Origin: a candidate division KSB1 bacterium
GTDB taxonomy: Bacteria > Zhuqueibacterota > Zhuqueibacteria > Zhuqueibacterales > Zhuqueibacteraceae
Direction of reading: 5' to 3'
NCBI GenBank assembly: GCA_034506255.1
Contig: JAPDPX010000004.1
Span: 124,001-188,000, forward strand
DNA: 64,000 nt
Position 1 is the stretch's first letter. Each line of letters starts with the position of its first letter. The notes beneath the pieces were generated by a model. That model was not told the origin of the DNA, did not search any database, and saw nothing but the letters and a program-made list of their open reading frames with translations. The position numbers and the translations under genes were made by a program. Shown here piece after piece: positions 7,906 to 17,413 of the stretch.

Positions 7906-9415
7906 TTGTGTATTCTTGCAGTAATTTTTGTACTGCGTCTGTTCCCGGATGCCCGATTTGCCGGCCCACCTCGAGCGCTTGCCGGAGCAGGGGCAGGCCC
8001 TGCTCTTTTTGGCCGAGGGCGCAGAGCAGCTCGCCGAGACTGCGGGAAGAAGCAAAAATCAATTCAGCATAATTGATTTCCCGGGCGATTTGCAGGGCTG
8101 CGCGGAAGGCTTGCAGAGCTTGTTCCAGCTTTTCCTGCTGGCGATAAATGTGCGCAAGGTTGTTCAGTGTCGTGCCCTCGCCCTGCCGGTCGCCGATTTC
8201 GCGGAGAATCTTCAAACTCTGTTGCAAATACTCCAGCGCCGTGGCGTAATCCCCGCGCGCACGATAAATGTTGCCGATGTTACCCAGCGCCCTGCCCTCG
8301 ACCGCCCGGTCGCCGATTTCGCGGCGAATCTTCAAACTTTGTTGCAAATAGTCCAGCGCCGTGGCGTAATCCCCGGCCGCATCATAGATCTGACTGATGT
8401 TGTTCAGCGTCGCGCCCTCGCCCTGCCGGTCGCCGATTTCGCGGCTTATTTTCAAACTCTCTTCCAAATACGAAAGCGCCGTGGCGTAATCCCCGGCCGC
8501 ACGATAAATGTTGCCGATGTTACCCAGCGTCGCGCCCTCGCCCGCCCGGTCGCCGAGTTTTTTCCTTATTGACCGGCTCTTCTCATAATGCCTCAGGGCT
8601 TCGTTCAAATCTCCCAAGTAATCATACAGCAGGCCGAGACGATTCAACAAGTCGGCACGAATCGCCATGATCTCCGGCGTATCAGCTTTCTCATGCACTT
8701 CGTATTCGGCCAGCAAATTGGCGAGGAGTTGAGTGCGTTGCTTTTTCTCTGCGAGCGTCAATCGGGCCAGCACCATGCTGCCGCGTTCGGGTTCGAATTG
8801 GCCCCACATTTTTTCAAGCTCAGCCTGCGGCGCGGCAAACTCGAACACGCCACTGCGCCAGGCCCAGAAATCCGGCGCGCCTTCGATGATCGCCTGCAGC
8901 ACGTATTCCGGCACCCACAAAACCAGCGGCCACGGAATGAGTTCGCGGAAATTTTCCCGCTTGTAATTGATCACCGCCAGCAGCGGGTGATAAACGGCCG
9001 AGGAGGAAATGGAGTTTTCCAGGCCATAAACAAAAATGGCACGCCGGGCAACGCTTGCGCCGGTTTGCGGTTTCTGGTCGCGGGTCTCGGGGGGCAGGCG
9101 GCGCGACAATTCGGCGAGCAGGTCGGCAATGGGTGCGGTGAATTCGATCTCGAGGAAGGTGAAGCCCTGCGGTTCGAGCCGGCGGCGGATTTCCTGCACC
9201 AGTTGCGCGCGCTGCACCGGCATATTCACGCGGGCGAAGGCGAGGGTGAAGCCCTGGGCGCGCGTCAACAGGCGCGTGAACGCCAGCAGCGTTTCCTGCT
9301 CGCCGGGGCTTTCTTGCAAAAATTCAGGTGCCAGCAGTCTTGTCTCACCGGCCTGCGCGCCTGGTTTTGCGGCCGGCTTTGGCGGCCGGTTTTTGGGGGA
9401 GGGCTTTTGGTTCAT
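7901..9415 (-). CDS. TPR-repeat protein paired with upstream ATPase
   Basis: This is a 504-residue protein. Residues about 1-35 are a basic, Pro/Lys-rich tail. Residues about 45-215 form a domain with the motifs FVYGLEN, PWPLVLWVPEY and PDFWAWRSGVFEF. That pattern is known to me from regions in front of TPR arrays in STAND-like signalling proteins; it has no Walker A. From about 250 onward are six to seven TPR units of 40 residues of the GDYATALxYLQQSLKIxREIGDR type, a protein-interaction scaffold. The ATG at 9415 was chosen because translation then overlaps the preceding ATPase gene by 71 bp, implying coupling. A signalling or defence role is inference. Confidence 0.75.
   Translation of the reverse strand: MNQKPSPKNRPPKPAAKPGAQAGETRLLAPEFLQESPGEQETLLAFTRLLTRAQGFTLAFARVNMPVQRAQLVQEIRRRLEPQGFTFLEIEFTAPIADLLAELSRRLPPETRDQKPQTGASVARRAIFVYGLENSISSSAVYHPLLAVINYKRENFRELIPWPLVLWVPEYVLQAIIEGAPDFWAWRSGVFEFAAPQAELEKMWGQFEPERGSMVLARLTLAEKKQRTQLLANLLAEYEVHEKADTPEIMAIRADLLNRLGLLYDYLGDLNEALRHYEKSRSIRKKLGDRAGEGATLGNIGNIYRAAGDYATALSYLEESLKISREIGDRQGEGATLNNISQIYDAAGDYATALDYLQQSLKIRREIGDRAVEGRALGNIGNIYRARGDYATALEYLQQSLKILREIGDRQGEGTTLNNLAHIYRQQEKLEQALQAFRAALQIAREINYAELIFASSRSLGELLCALGQKEQGLPLLRQALEVGRQIGHPGTDAVQKLLQEYTT
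8164..8550 (-). repeat. 120 bp tandem repeats encoding TPR units
   Basis: A little over three near-identical 120 bp units lie in tandem, each containing the GGTCGCCGATTTCGCGG and CGCCGTGGCGTAATCCCC landmarks. They encode 40-residue TPR units. DNA identity is high enough to suggest recent unit duplication or homogenisation. Confidence 0.75.
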
Positions 9416-10760
9416 TTTCCCAGGCTTCTTGAAACTTGCGGGTTTCCTGCACCGCCGGATGCACATCCGCCCAGCGCTCGCCGTTTTGATATTCCAGGAC
9501 GATCAAATGATACGGCAGCAAGGCATACTCGGCGTCGCTGGGCAGGCGCTTTTCGCGGTGGATGCGCACCAGACGCGGCAAATCCGCGTCTTTCACCAGA
9601 CGATCATATTCCCGCACCAGGGCGCGAATGGCTTTGTCCACCGCCAGCGGGGTGATTTGCTCCGCGCTGTAGTCGCAGGCGTAGCGGAGGAGAATCATCA
9701 AGTCCCGGACATGGCCGCCGGAGGCCAGGCACAATTTGTCGACGCTCTTTTTATTCTTAAAAACGCTTTTGATCTGCACCCGTTGGACAACCACACGGCG
9801 CATGGCCTCGAGTCCCGCCGCGCAAATTGTGCCGTTCTCTTCCCGAATTTTGATCATCGGCAGCATGAGCGGCAGATCGGGATAGGCCTTGCTCAGGTTC
9901 TCGTTGAAGTAAATCGAAATGGGCACGGTGTAAATTGCATGGCAGTGCGGGGCTTTGAGATGATCGGCGTGTTCGAGATAAATGGCGCTGTGGGTGGTGC
10001 GCCAGCCTTTGTCATCCAGGGGATGCGGAATGATGCGGTCGAGGCTGTCGATGATGATGACCAGTCCCTCCTTGCCGCGCTCGCGCAATTGCTGCTGGAG
10101 CTTGTCGATGAGATCGTTCAAATCTTCGAGGAACTGCGCGGTGCGCTGCTGAATTTCCACGCGCAGTTGCTTTTTGTAGGTGGAGCCGCTGGTGAGGAAG
10201 CCGCGCACGGCGGCCATCATTTTGGCAAAGAACGGAATCTGCGGTTCGACGCGAAATTCGGTTTCGAGCGTGTTTTCGACGAGGTTGCGATCTTCTTTTT
10301 CGAGCGTGACTTTTGCCAGGCGCATGGCGAGGTCGTCCAAACGGCCGGCATCCAATTGCAAGCCGAGCGGGCTTTCGCGCACTTGCAAATCCAATTGCCG
10401 CATCATTGCCAGTAAAATATCGGCATAGTCGACATCGTTCATGTCAATTTCGAGAGCGGCGTCAAAATAAACGACGAAAAAACCTTCTCTTTCCAAACGA
10501 TCTTTCAACAACAGCAGTTCGGTGGATTTGCCGCAACCGCGATGGCCGGCGAGCAATTGTTTGAGATGCTGCACTGGCTTGGCCGCCTCGGCACGAATGA
10601 TGCGCTGGGCAATCATGTTGACGATGTGCTCATCCCCGCGCACCGGCGCACAATCGACGTAACGCGGATCGCCGGGCAAAAGCGGCTGCTCGGGATTGAC
10701 GGCGTTGTAGGTTTCGGTGATGTTGGTGGCAAGCTTGAAGGTCGGGGCAGTTGCCGGCAT
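9345..10760 (-). CDS. AAA/STAND-type P-loop ATPase
   Basis: This is a 471-residue cytosolic NTPase. Walker A is AGHRGCGKST (71-80), and Walker B is LVIIIDSLDR (233-242), ending in Asp-Ser-Leu-Asp, as in ORC/KAP/STAND-like ATPases. A conserved YFDAALEIDMNDVDYADI stretch follows strand 2, and a helical C-terminal region (about 330-450) resembles a winged-helix/lid segment. It ends in a basic tail. There are no membrane segments. It overlaps the TPR gene downstream, so the two are very probably co-expressed and act together. The exact subfamily and the process served are unknown. Confidence 0.7.
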   Translation of the reverse strand: MPATAPTFKLATNITETYNAVNPEQPLLPGDPRYVDCAPVRGDEHIVNMIAQRIIRAEAAKPVQHLKQLLAGHRGCGKSTELLLLKDRLEREGFFVVYFDAALEIDMNDVDYADILLAMMRQLDLQVRESPLGLQLDAGRLDDLAMRLAKVTLEKEDRNLVENTLETEFRVEPQIPFFAKMMAAVRGFLTSGSTYKKQLRVEIQQRTAQFLEDLNDLIDKLQQQLRERGKEGLVIIIDSLDRIIPHPLDDKGWRTTHSAIYLEHADHLKAPHCHAIYTVPISIYFNENLSKAYPDLPLMLPMIKIREENGTICAAGLEAMRRVVVQRVQIKSVFKNKKSVDKLCLASGGHVRDLMILLRYACDYSAEQITPLAVDKAIRALVREYDRLVKDADLPRLVRIHREKRLPSDAEYALLPYHLIVLEYQNGERWADVHPAVQETRKFQEAWENEPKALPQKPAAKAGRKTRRAGR

Positions 10761-10842
10761 ACTGTACTCATCGAGTTTGAAGTTCCCTGACGGGCGGTGC
10801 GCTGCGCCCGTCGCCGCAATATGCGACACGTCGTGCTGCAGA

Positions 10843-12243
10843 TCAAGGAGAATGTGGCGGGCATGGAAGTGGAGACGGCCAGCGCTGCGCAGCGCCGGCC
10901 GTTTGCAGCAAATCGACAATGCGGGCAGTGGCCCCGGCTTTGGCGGCGACAAACGCGCGGCATTGCCGGCCCAGCTCCCTGCAAACCGCGGGATCTTGCA
11001 GCAGCGCCAGCAGCCCGGCGGTGCAGGTTGCCACATCGGTGACGACTCTGCCCAGCCCCGCGTTTTTCATTTCGAGAGCTTCGGGTGAATTGTTCATGCG
11101 CGGACCGAACAGCACGGGTATGCCGTGTGCCGCGGCCTCGAGCACGCTGTGGACACCCGGGCCAAAGCTGCCGCCGACAAAGGCGATCTGTCCCGCGCCA
11201 TAAAGCTCGGCCAGAACACCAATGCGATCGACCAGCAGGATCGCAGCCCCTCCTGCAGCCGCGGGCTGTGAGAGCCGGGCGGCAGGCAGGTGAAGTTCCT
11301 GAAAGCGCTGCTCGAGCCCGGCGAGATGTGCGGCGGTCGGCTCATGCGGCACGAGGATCATCCGCAAGCCGGGCACCTGCTGCCGCGCCGCCACGAAAGC
11401 GGGCAGCAGCACTTCCTCATCGGAGGGCCAGGTGCTGCCGGCAACCAACACCGGGGCTTCCGGCCGCCAGTTGGCGGGCAAAATCCTGCCGAGATCTGCC
11501 TGCTGTGCGCGCAGCAGCACTTGATCATAGCGCGTATCGCCGAGAATGCGCAGCCGTTCGGGATGGCGCAGCAGCGGTTGCAAACTCTCCGCCGCGGCCG
11601 GAGAGACGGCGGCGATCACTGCGAAGTTGGCCAGGATCTCGCGATGGAAGTGTCGCACGCCCGGCCAGTAACGCCTGGTGGCGGCGTTGGCGCTCACGCT
11701 GGCATTCGCGAGCAGCAGGAAAACGCCGCGGCGCCGCGCCTGCCAGATGAAGTTGGGCCAGTAGTCATGGCGAATCACCACGCCGGCAGCGGGATTGACC
11801 AGCGCCAGGAAGCGGCGGGCATTGGTGAGAGTGTCGATCGGCAAATAGCACATCACTTCCGCGGGCAAGTTTTGGCGGGAGAGATTCTGGTAAGCACTGG
11901 GCGAGAAGACGGTGAGCACACGCACGCTGTGGGGAAAATGCCTGCCGAGCTCGAGCAGAATGGGTTTGGCCTGTTCGCATTCGCCCAGCGAGGCGGCATG
12001 CAGCCAAAAGCGCGGGCGGTCGGGCGGAAAGGCAGCCATTTGCTCCGCCAGGCCGGCAAACAAATGGGCACGCCCCTGACGGCCCAGCCTGATTTTGGCG
12101 CCGGTGCGCGTGCGGCCCAGCAGCGTGGCGACGAGGTGAAAGAGGACAAAAAGAAAAGGGATGGCGAGAAGATTGTAGAACGCCATCCACAAGGCAGTGC
12201 GCAGTTTGTTCACGGGACGAGGCAGCGAATGGCTTGCCACCAT
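10843..12243 (-). CDS. waaA: 3-deoxy-D-manno-octulosonic acid transferase
   Basis: This enzyme transfers KDO from CMP-KDO to lipid A at the inner membrane during LPS core synthesis. The protein is 466 residues, near the family's usual length of about 430. It has an N-terminal membrane anchor (FYNLLAIPFLFVLFHLVA), the HAASLGE acceptor-site motif with its conserved Glu, the FIWQARRRG segment, and the CMP-binding half with AGSTWPSDEEVLLPAF, VPHEP and FVGGSF-GPGVHSVLEAAAHG. ATGs at 12243 and 12186 are both possible starts and neither has a strong ribosome site. Its presence is direct evidence for an LPS outer membrane. Confidence 0.9.
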   Translation of the reverse strand: MVASHSLPRPVNKLRTALWMAFYNLLAIPFLFVLFHLVATLLGRTRTGAKIRLGRQGRAHLFAGLAEQMAAFPPDRPRFWLHAASLGECEQAKPILLELGRHFPHSVRVLTVFSPSAYQNLSRQNLPAEVMCYLPIDTLTNARRFLALVNPAAGVVIRHDYWPNFIWQARRRGVFLLLANASVSANAATRRYWPGVRHFHREILANFAVIAAVSPAAAESLQPLLRHPERLRILGDTRYDQVLLRAQQADLGRILPANWRPEAPVLVAGSTWPSDEEVLLPAFVAARQQVPGLRMILVPHEPTAAHLAGLEQRFQELHLPAARLSQPAAAGGAAILLVDRIGVLAELYGAGQIAFVGGSFGPGVHSVLEAAAHGIPVLFGPRMNNSPEALEMKNAGLGRVVTDVATCTAGLLALLQDPAVCRELGRQCRAFVAAKAGATARIVDLLQTAGAAQRWPSPLPCPPHSP

Positions 12244-12390
12244 AGGGGGAGAGACGGCGGTGCAGTGCGCACCCGCGTGGCAGCCCAACGAAAAAAATCA
12301 GACGGCGAGACACGCGCAAACGGGGGCGTCATATCCGGGAGAGGCCGCCGCTCGTAATTTCGCCACACCGGCAGGTGCCGGCAGTCGCAC

Positions 12391-12933
12391 TCACTTGGGC
12401 TTGACCGGAATCTGCTTGTAATCTTCGCCGATGATCAGGGTCGCGGCCACCAAGCGTTCCGGGCTGGCCTGGTAAACCACATACTCTTCCGGCAGGCCGA
12501 GGATTTTGGCGATCTTCAGGCCGTTTTCCATGTTTTTCGAGCGCCGGTCGTAAATGTAGGTGCGCGGCACATTGACACCGCCCTCGTAGTTGGTGACGGT
12601 GACGGGGTCAAAGCCCTGCGCTCTGAGCAGGTCGGCATACTTGCGCGCCAGGCCGCTGACGCCACAGCCGTTGAGCACCTCGATCTTGGCATTTTCCGCG
12701 GTTGGTGCCTCCGCGAGAGTCTCCGCACTCATCGGCCGCTCGGTGCCGGAGAGAAAATGCTTGCTGACGAATGAAACGATCAACACCACGTTGATGATGC
12801 CCAGGCCCCACAGGGCGACCGAGAGGAATCCGTTCTTCAAATTGTAGCTTCCTTTCGTGCCCGTGCGCCTGGCCATCGCCCGCGGGCTGCCCGCAGGCGA
12901 AGAGGTGCTCTTTGACCGGCTCGGGGTTGCCAT
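12391..12933 (-). CDS. LytR C-terminal-domain membrane protein
   Basis: This is a protein of about 180 residues. A basic, Ser-rich cytoplasmic head (about 1-40) leads to one transmembrane segment (FLSVALWGLGIINVVLIVSF), then a periplasmic LytR_C domain starting at IEVLNGCGVSGLARKYADLL and including the SPERLVAATLIIGEDY end. LytR_C domains occur in cell-envelope proteins, often beside envelope polymer enzymes; the exact role is not known. The start could also be a TTG at 12963 or an ATG at 12876. It lies upstream of waaA on the same strand and downstream of the next small exported protein. Confidence 0.7.
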   Translation of the reverse strand: MATPSRSKSTSSPAGSPRAMARRTGTKGSYNLKNGFLSVALWGLGIINVVLIVSFVSKHFLSGTERPMSAETLAEAPTAENAKIEVLNGCGVSGLARKYADLLRAQGFDPVTVTNYEGGVNVPRTYIYDRRSKNMENGLKIAKILGLPEEYVVYQASPERLVAATLIIGEDYKQIPVKPK

Positions 12934-13025
12934 ACGTTGCTTCGGCACGCTCCGTTTCCTCAACTTGAACCTTGATGATCCGACAAAAAAATGACCCGCA
13001 CGGGCGAGTCATTGATGCACTCGGT

Positions 13026-13532
13026 TTATTTGTCGCCGGGCAGGGGCGTCAGCGCGGGCGCCGGATCCCACCAGCGGTCATAATGACGGTACGGCAGGTA
13101 AGAAGAAGAAGGGTAACTGCTGAACTGCACGCTCAGTGCGGTGTTGCGGCCCGGCCGGTATTCCAGGCGGGCGCCGGAAAGGAAGAAACCGTTTTGATTG
13201 AGCCCGCGCACGCCGAAGGCGCCCAGCGGCTGATTGCGCACGCCCCACTGCAGCGCCACCTGCAGGTTGTCGGCTACGCGGTAGCCCATGGTGTTCAAAT
13301 AAAGGCCCTGGCTGAAGCCCTGACCGCCCAGGCTCAGGTAGGACAGCGAATAACTTTGCTGCATGCTGAAGCGGTTGGGATTCAAACCCAGCAGACCGAT
13401 CAAGCCCTGCGGCTGGTTGAAGGGTGCCGTCAACAAACTCGGGAAGGAAACCGGCCGGGTCTGTTCTTGCAACTGTGCCGTGGCGAGTGTCGGCGTGATC
13501 AGCACCAACAGAACGAAGGTGATCTTCTTCAT
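13026..13532 (-). CDS. Small exported protein, possible outer-membrane fragment
   Basis: This is 168 residues with a clear signal peptide (KKITFVLLVLITPTLATAQ) and a GAGGAGC ribosome site. The mature part is rich in Gln, Asn, Ser and aromatic residues and alternates in a beta-like way (SYSLSYLSLGGQGFSQGLYLNTMGY, here best read as two strands). This suggests a small barrel or surface-exposed protein. I do not recognise the family. It is first in the reverse-strand run with the LytR_C protein and waaA. Confidence 0.6.
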   Translation of the reverse strand: MKKITFVLLVLITPTLATAQLQEQTRPVSFPSLLTAPFNQPQGLIGLLGLNPNRFSMQQSYSLSYLSLGGQGFSQGLYLNTMGYRVADNLQVALQWGVRNQPLGAFGVRGLNQNGFFLSGARLEYRPGRNTALSVQFSSYPSSSYLPYRHYDRWWDPAPALTPLPGDK

Positions 13533-13617
13533 GATGGCTTGCTCCTCGTGTTGCGTCGATCCGTGCTTGATACCTGCCTCGCTTCCGCCTCAGTGAACTT
13601 GCGATTTTTGCACGCAT

Positions 13618-13646
13618 TAAATAGTAAATTTTGTCGGTAAAGTCAA
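13618..13646 (-). promoter_or_regulatory. Candidate promoter for the reverse-strand exported-protein gene
   Basis: On the reverse strand TTGACT is followed, 17 bases on, by TATTTA, in an AT-rich patch about 90-115 bp ahead of the start at 13532. The -10 match is weak. Confidence 0.35.
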
Positions 13647-13676
13647 ACGGTTTTTCGGCTGTCCCCGGCTAATCGC

Positions 13677-13705
13677 TTGCTTTTGGAGCGTGCAAAGTGT
13701 ATGCT
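13677..13705 (+). promoter_or_regulatory. Candidate promoter for the DUF4349 lipoprotein gene
   Basis: TTGCTT and TATGCT are separated by 17 bases, ending 78 bp before the ATG at 13783. It is divergent from the reverse-strand candidate at 13618-13646. Confidence 0.4.
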
Positions 13706-13782
13706 TGCACTGTGCCGTGCGTTGTCATCCCCGCTCATGGCGTCAGCGTGCCCGGCAAGAAACCATTCAAGGAAGACAAGTC

Positions 13783-14691
13783 ATGAAATTGCCTCCGGCG
13801 TTTTTGCTGTTCCCGCTTTTCCTGCTTTTTCTTTCCGGTTGCGACTCTCACCAAGCCGAATCGCCGCTGCATGCGACACGCTACTCCCGCATTCTGCCGG
13901 CGGCTGAGAAGGAAGGCGGCGGCGCGGAGGAGCTGTCCGCCGCCCACACCGTGGATTTAAAGATGTCGGCTGCCATTCCCTCCGCGCCGGTTGCTTCCGG
14001 GCGCCTGATCATCCAAACCGCCTCGCTCTCCTGCGAGGTTGGGAACTTCGAGGAAACCGCCCGCCGCTTGCGCGCCCTGGTCGAGGAGAGTGGCGGCTAT
14101 CTCGTCTCGTCGGAAACCCGCAGCGACGAGGATGGGCGCCAGTCCGGCACGCTGGTGCTGCGCGTGCCCGCGGACAAATTCGAGACCACGCTGGCCGCGC
14201 TCAAAAGGCTGGTCAAAAAAGTGGAGAACGAGAATATCAGCGGCAACGACGTGACCGAGGAGTTTTATGATCTCAGCGCACGGCTGAACAACAAGCGCCG
14301 GGCGGAGCAACGCTTTCTGGAGATTCTCAAAACCGCGGTCAAAACCACGGAGATTCTGGAGGTCGAGCAGGCACTCGCCAATGTGCGCGAGGAAATCGAA
14401 CGGCTGGAGGGCCGGCAGCGCTATCTTTCCGATCAAGTGGCATTGTCGACCATCACCGTGTTCTGGCATGAGCCGCGGCCGCTGATCACCACCGGCCGCG
14501 ACAGCTTTTGGGGCAAACTCAAACGCGGCTTTGAAAACGGGCTCGCGGGCTTTGGCGACGTATTGAGCGGCACCATCACGTTTGTGATTGCAGTATTGCC
14601 GCTGGTGCCGGTGTTTTGGCTGGCGGGCTGGGGCATGCGAAAATGGTATCGCCGCTTCCGAGGACATCCGCCGGCGGCTGCCGGCAAATAA
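13783..14691 (+). CDS. DUF4349-domain lipoprotein
   Basis: This is a 302-residue envelope lipoprotein. The ATG at 13783 has GGAAG upstream and gives a lipoprotein signal with lipobox LSGC. After a short linker, the DUF4349 domain runs from about residue 70 (RLIIQTASLSCEVGNFEETA) through GYLVSSET, LVLRVPADKFETTLAAL and a coiled-coil segment (about 180-225, EVEQALANVREEIERLEGRQ). A C-terminal transmembrane helix (TFVIAVLPLVPVFWLAGW) and a basic tail follow. The family function is not established. It stands alone with its own likely promoter. Confidence 0.85.
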   Translation: MKLPPAFLLFPLFLLFLSGCDSHQAESPLHATRYSRILPAAEKEGGGAEELSAAHTVDLKMSAAIPSAPVASGRLIIQTASLSCEVGNFEETARRLRALVEESGGYLVSSETRSDEDGRQSGTLVLRVPADKFETTLAALKRLVKKVENENISGNDVTEEFYDLSARLNNKRRAEQRFLEILKTAVKTTEILEVEQALANVREEIERLEGRQRYLSDQVALSTITVFWHEPRPLITTGRDSFWGKLKRGFENGLAGFGDVLSGTITFVIAVLPLVPVFWLAGWGMRKWYRRFRGHPPAAAGK

Positions 14692-14884
14692 TGCAAACGA
14701 CAACACGGCGTTGCCGCCCCGGAACACAATGTGAAGACACAGGGCAGTGTGCGGGAACAATCGGTGGCGCCGTGCCGGCGGTGTGATGCAATCACCCGGC
14801 AGCGCCCGCCGCACGCGCGTGATGATGCCACCGCCCGGCCGTCTCTGCCCACACATCGGCGGTGAGCATTCGAGGAGCATTGCC

Positions 14885-17119
14885 ATGAAGCTCTTTTCTC
14901 CGGAAACCTGGGTTTCCTTCATTCCCAACGGTCTGGGCCAGGTCAAACCCAATCACTACTGGGAAATGGCAAAAGCGGTGTGGCAGAACCGCGATCAATT
15001 GCCGTTCGCCTGGCGCATTCTCAAACAGGGCGTGTGCGATGGGTGCGCGCTCGGCACCGCCGGCATGCGCGATTTCACGCTGCCGGGCGTGCATCTCTGC
15101 ATGGTACGCCTTCATCTCATGCGCTTGAACACGGCGCCGGCGCTGGACATTCGTGCGCTGGCGGATGTGACGGCGGGCTGGCGGGGCAACCGGCCGCTGC
15201 AGGAGATGAATGCCGCCGAGCTGCGCCGCCTGGGCCGCCTGCCCTACCCCATGATCCGGCGCGCCGGGGAGAAGGGATTTCAGCGGCTGACCTGGGAGGA
15301 AGCGTATGGCATCCTTGCTGCAAGGATTCGTGCCACGCAGCCAAACCGCCTCGGCTTTTACCTGACCTCGCGCGGCCTGACCAACGAGGTGTACTACGTC
15401 GCGCAAAAGGTGGCGCGTTTCCTCGGCACCAACAACATCGACAATTCTGCACGCATCTGCCACGCGCCCAGCACGGTTGCACTCAAGCAGATGCTGGGCG
15501 TGCCGGCCGCCACCTGCTCCTATCGTGATTGGCTGGGCACCGATTTGCTGGTCTTCATCGGCAGTGACACACCCAATAACCAGCCGGTGACGACGAAGTA
15601 CATGTATTACGCCAAGAAGCAGGGCACCAGGATCGTGGTCATCAATCCCTACCGCGAACCGGGCCTGGAACGCTACTGGGTGCCTTCGGTGTTCGAAAGC
15701 GCATGGTTCGGCACCCGGCTCGCCGATGCCTTCTTTCATGTGCACATTGGCGGGGACATTGCCTTTCTCAACGGAGCGATCAAACACATGCTCGCCGCCG
15801 GCTGGGTCGATCGCGATTTCATTCAACAGCACACCGCAGGGTTCGACGCGCTGCAGGCCGCACTGGCACAACAAAGCTGGCAGGAGCTGGAGCAGGCTGC
15901 AGGCGCGAGTGCGGCGGACATGCAGGCTTTCGCCCAAATGGTGGCGAATGCGAAGACCGCGGTGTTCGTGTGGAGCATGGGCATCACCCAGCACCGGCAC
16001 GGCGTGGAAAACGTCAAGGCGATCATCAACCTCGCGCTCACCCGGGGTTTTGTCGGGCGGGAGAAGTGCGGGCTGGTGCCGATTCGCGGACACAGCGGCG
16101 TGCAGGCGGGCGCGGAAGTCGGCGCGGTGCCCAACCTTCTGCCCGGCGGTGTGCCGGTGAATGAGGAAAACGCGCGGCAGCTTGCCGCGCAGTGGGGCTT
16201 TGCCGTGCCTGCGCACCAGGGGCTTTCCGCGGTGGAAATGATTGAAGCGGCGCATGACGGCGGTCTGGAGCTGTTGTATGCCGCTGGCGGCAATTTTCTC
16301 GAAACCCTGCCGGATCCGGCGTTCGTGCGCGCCGCGCTCGCCGCCCTGCCGTGGCGCGTGCATCAGGACATCGTGCTCTCGCCGCAAATGTTCGTGGCGC
16401 CCGGGGAGGCGGTGCTGTTGCTGCCGGCGCGCACCCGGTACGAGCAAGCCGGCGGCGGCACGGAAACTTCCACCGAGCGCCGCATTTACTTTTCCCCCGA
16501 AATTTCCGGCCGCCGCGTCGGCGAATCCAAAAGTGAATGGGAAATCTTCATGGAGCTCGCCGAGCGGGTTTATCCGGAGCGCCGCCCTCTGATTCATTTC
16601 GACAGTGCGCAGCACATCCGCGAAGAAATTGCCCGCACCGTGCCATTTTATGACGGCATTCAACATTTGCGTCAAAGCGGGGATGCCCTGCAGTGGGGCG
16701 GGCCGCACCTGTGTGAAGGCTGGCACTTCCCCACGGCCAGCGGCCGGGCGCATTTTGCCGTGCTCTCTCCGCCGCCGCGCCCGGCCGGCACCAATCTGTT
16801 CATGGTGACCACCCGCCGCGGCAAACAGTTCAACAGCATGGTGCATGCCGAACGCGATCCGCTCACCGGCGCGCGCCGCAACGATATTTTCATGAACGCC
16901 GATGATGCGCGGCGCCTGGGCTTGCGCGAGGGCGATTGGGCCGTGCTCAAAAATCATCTCGGGGAATATCGCGGCCGCATCAAGCTTGCGGCCATCCGGT
17001 CCGGCAACTTGGAAGTGCACTGGCCGGAGGGCAATGTTCTCATTCAGCGCGGCGTGACCGACCCGGCCTGCGGCATTCCGGACTACAACACCACCGTCGA
17101 GGTCGTGCCCGCCGGCTGA
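14885..17119 (+). CDS. Molybdopterin oxidoreductase, FdhF/YdeP family
   Basis: This is a 744-residue protein of the DMSO-reductase superfamily with GAGGAG before the ATG. It resembles the formate-dehydrogenase-like alpha subunit family (FdhF/YdeP type). Visible landmarks are a CDGCALG segment near the N-terminus, [18 protein letters not shown] at about 185 with a Cys where a molybdenum ligand may sit, [22 protein letters not shown], and the C-terminal molydopterin-dinucleotide binding domain ([34 protein letters not shown]). The usual N-terminal 4Fe-4S cysteine set is incomplete. There is no Tat signal, so it is probably cytoplasmic. The substrate is unknown. Confidence 0.85.
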   Translation: MKLFSPETWVSFIPNGLGQVKPNHYWEMAKAVWQNRDQLPFAWRILKQGVCDGCALGTAGMRDFTLPGVHLCMVRLHLMRLNTAPALDIRALADVTAGWRGNRPLQEMNAAELRRLGRLPYPMIRRAGEKGFQRLTWEEAYGILAARIRATQPNRLGFYLTSRGLTNEVYYVAQKVARFLGTNNIDNSARICHAPSTVALKQMLGVPAATCSYRDWLGTDLLVFIGSDTPNNQPVTTKYMYYAKKQGTRIVVINPYREPGLERYWVPSVFESAWFGTRLADAFFHVHIGGDIAFLNGAIKHMLAAGWVDRDFIQQHTAGFDALQAALAQQSWQELEQAAGASAADMQAFAQMVANAKTAVFVWSMGITQHRHGVENVKAIINLALTRGFVGREKCGLVPIRGHSGVQAGAEVGAVPNLLPGGVPVNEENARQLAAQWGFAVPAHQGLSAVEMIEAAHDGGLELLYAAGGNFLETLPDPAFVRAALAALPWRVHQDIVLSPQMFVAPGEAVLLLPARTRYEQAGGGTETSTERRIYFSPEISGRRVGESKSEWEIFMELAERVYPERRPLIHFDSAQHIREEIARTVPFYDGIQHLRQSGDALQWGGPHLCEGWHFPTASGRAHFAVLSPPPRPAGTNLFMVTTRRGKQFNSMVHAERDPLTGARRNDIFMNADDARRLGLREGDWAVLKNHLGEYRGRIKLAAIRSGNLEVHWPEGNVLIQRGVTDPACGIPDYNTTVEVVPAG

Positions 17120-17326
17120 GGTCCGCTGCCCGCCCCCACCCGTGCGGGCGAAATGGCCGGTATGCCTGACAAAGCCGGGGGCGGGTTGCGCCACCCTGCG
17201 GCCGCAGCAAGGGCCAGCCCGGCGGCACAACACCGGCACAAGCCGGATCGCCCCGGCTTGCATGGGGGAGCGCAGACCTCTTGTGTCGTCAAGCCGGGAG
17301 GCCTGCGCCGTGATCCAACAGGTAAC

Positions 17327-17365
17327 GGAGGGATTGCCGCAAGCCGCAATCCTCCCTTGCTTTTT
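17327..17365 (+). terminator. Hairpin with T-rich tail between oxidoreductase and amrS
   Basis: GGAGG-ATTG pairs with CAAT-CCTCC around a short loop (one bulged G), followed by TTGCTTTTTG. It lies over 200 bp after the oxidoreductase and 50 bp before amrS, so it could terminate the first or act as a leader hairpin for the second. Confidence 0.4.
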
Positions 17366-17413
17366 GCATGGTGGATGCGTATTTTCGGCCGCTTGACAGC
17401 CACTGGGAGAGAC

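Noticed and set aside
8164..8550. Non-coding tandem repeat or CRISPR-like array
   Set aside because: The 120 bp units are in frame and encode 40-residue TPR units of the surrounding protein.
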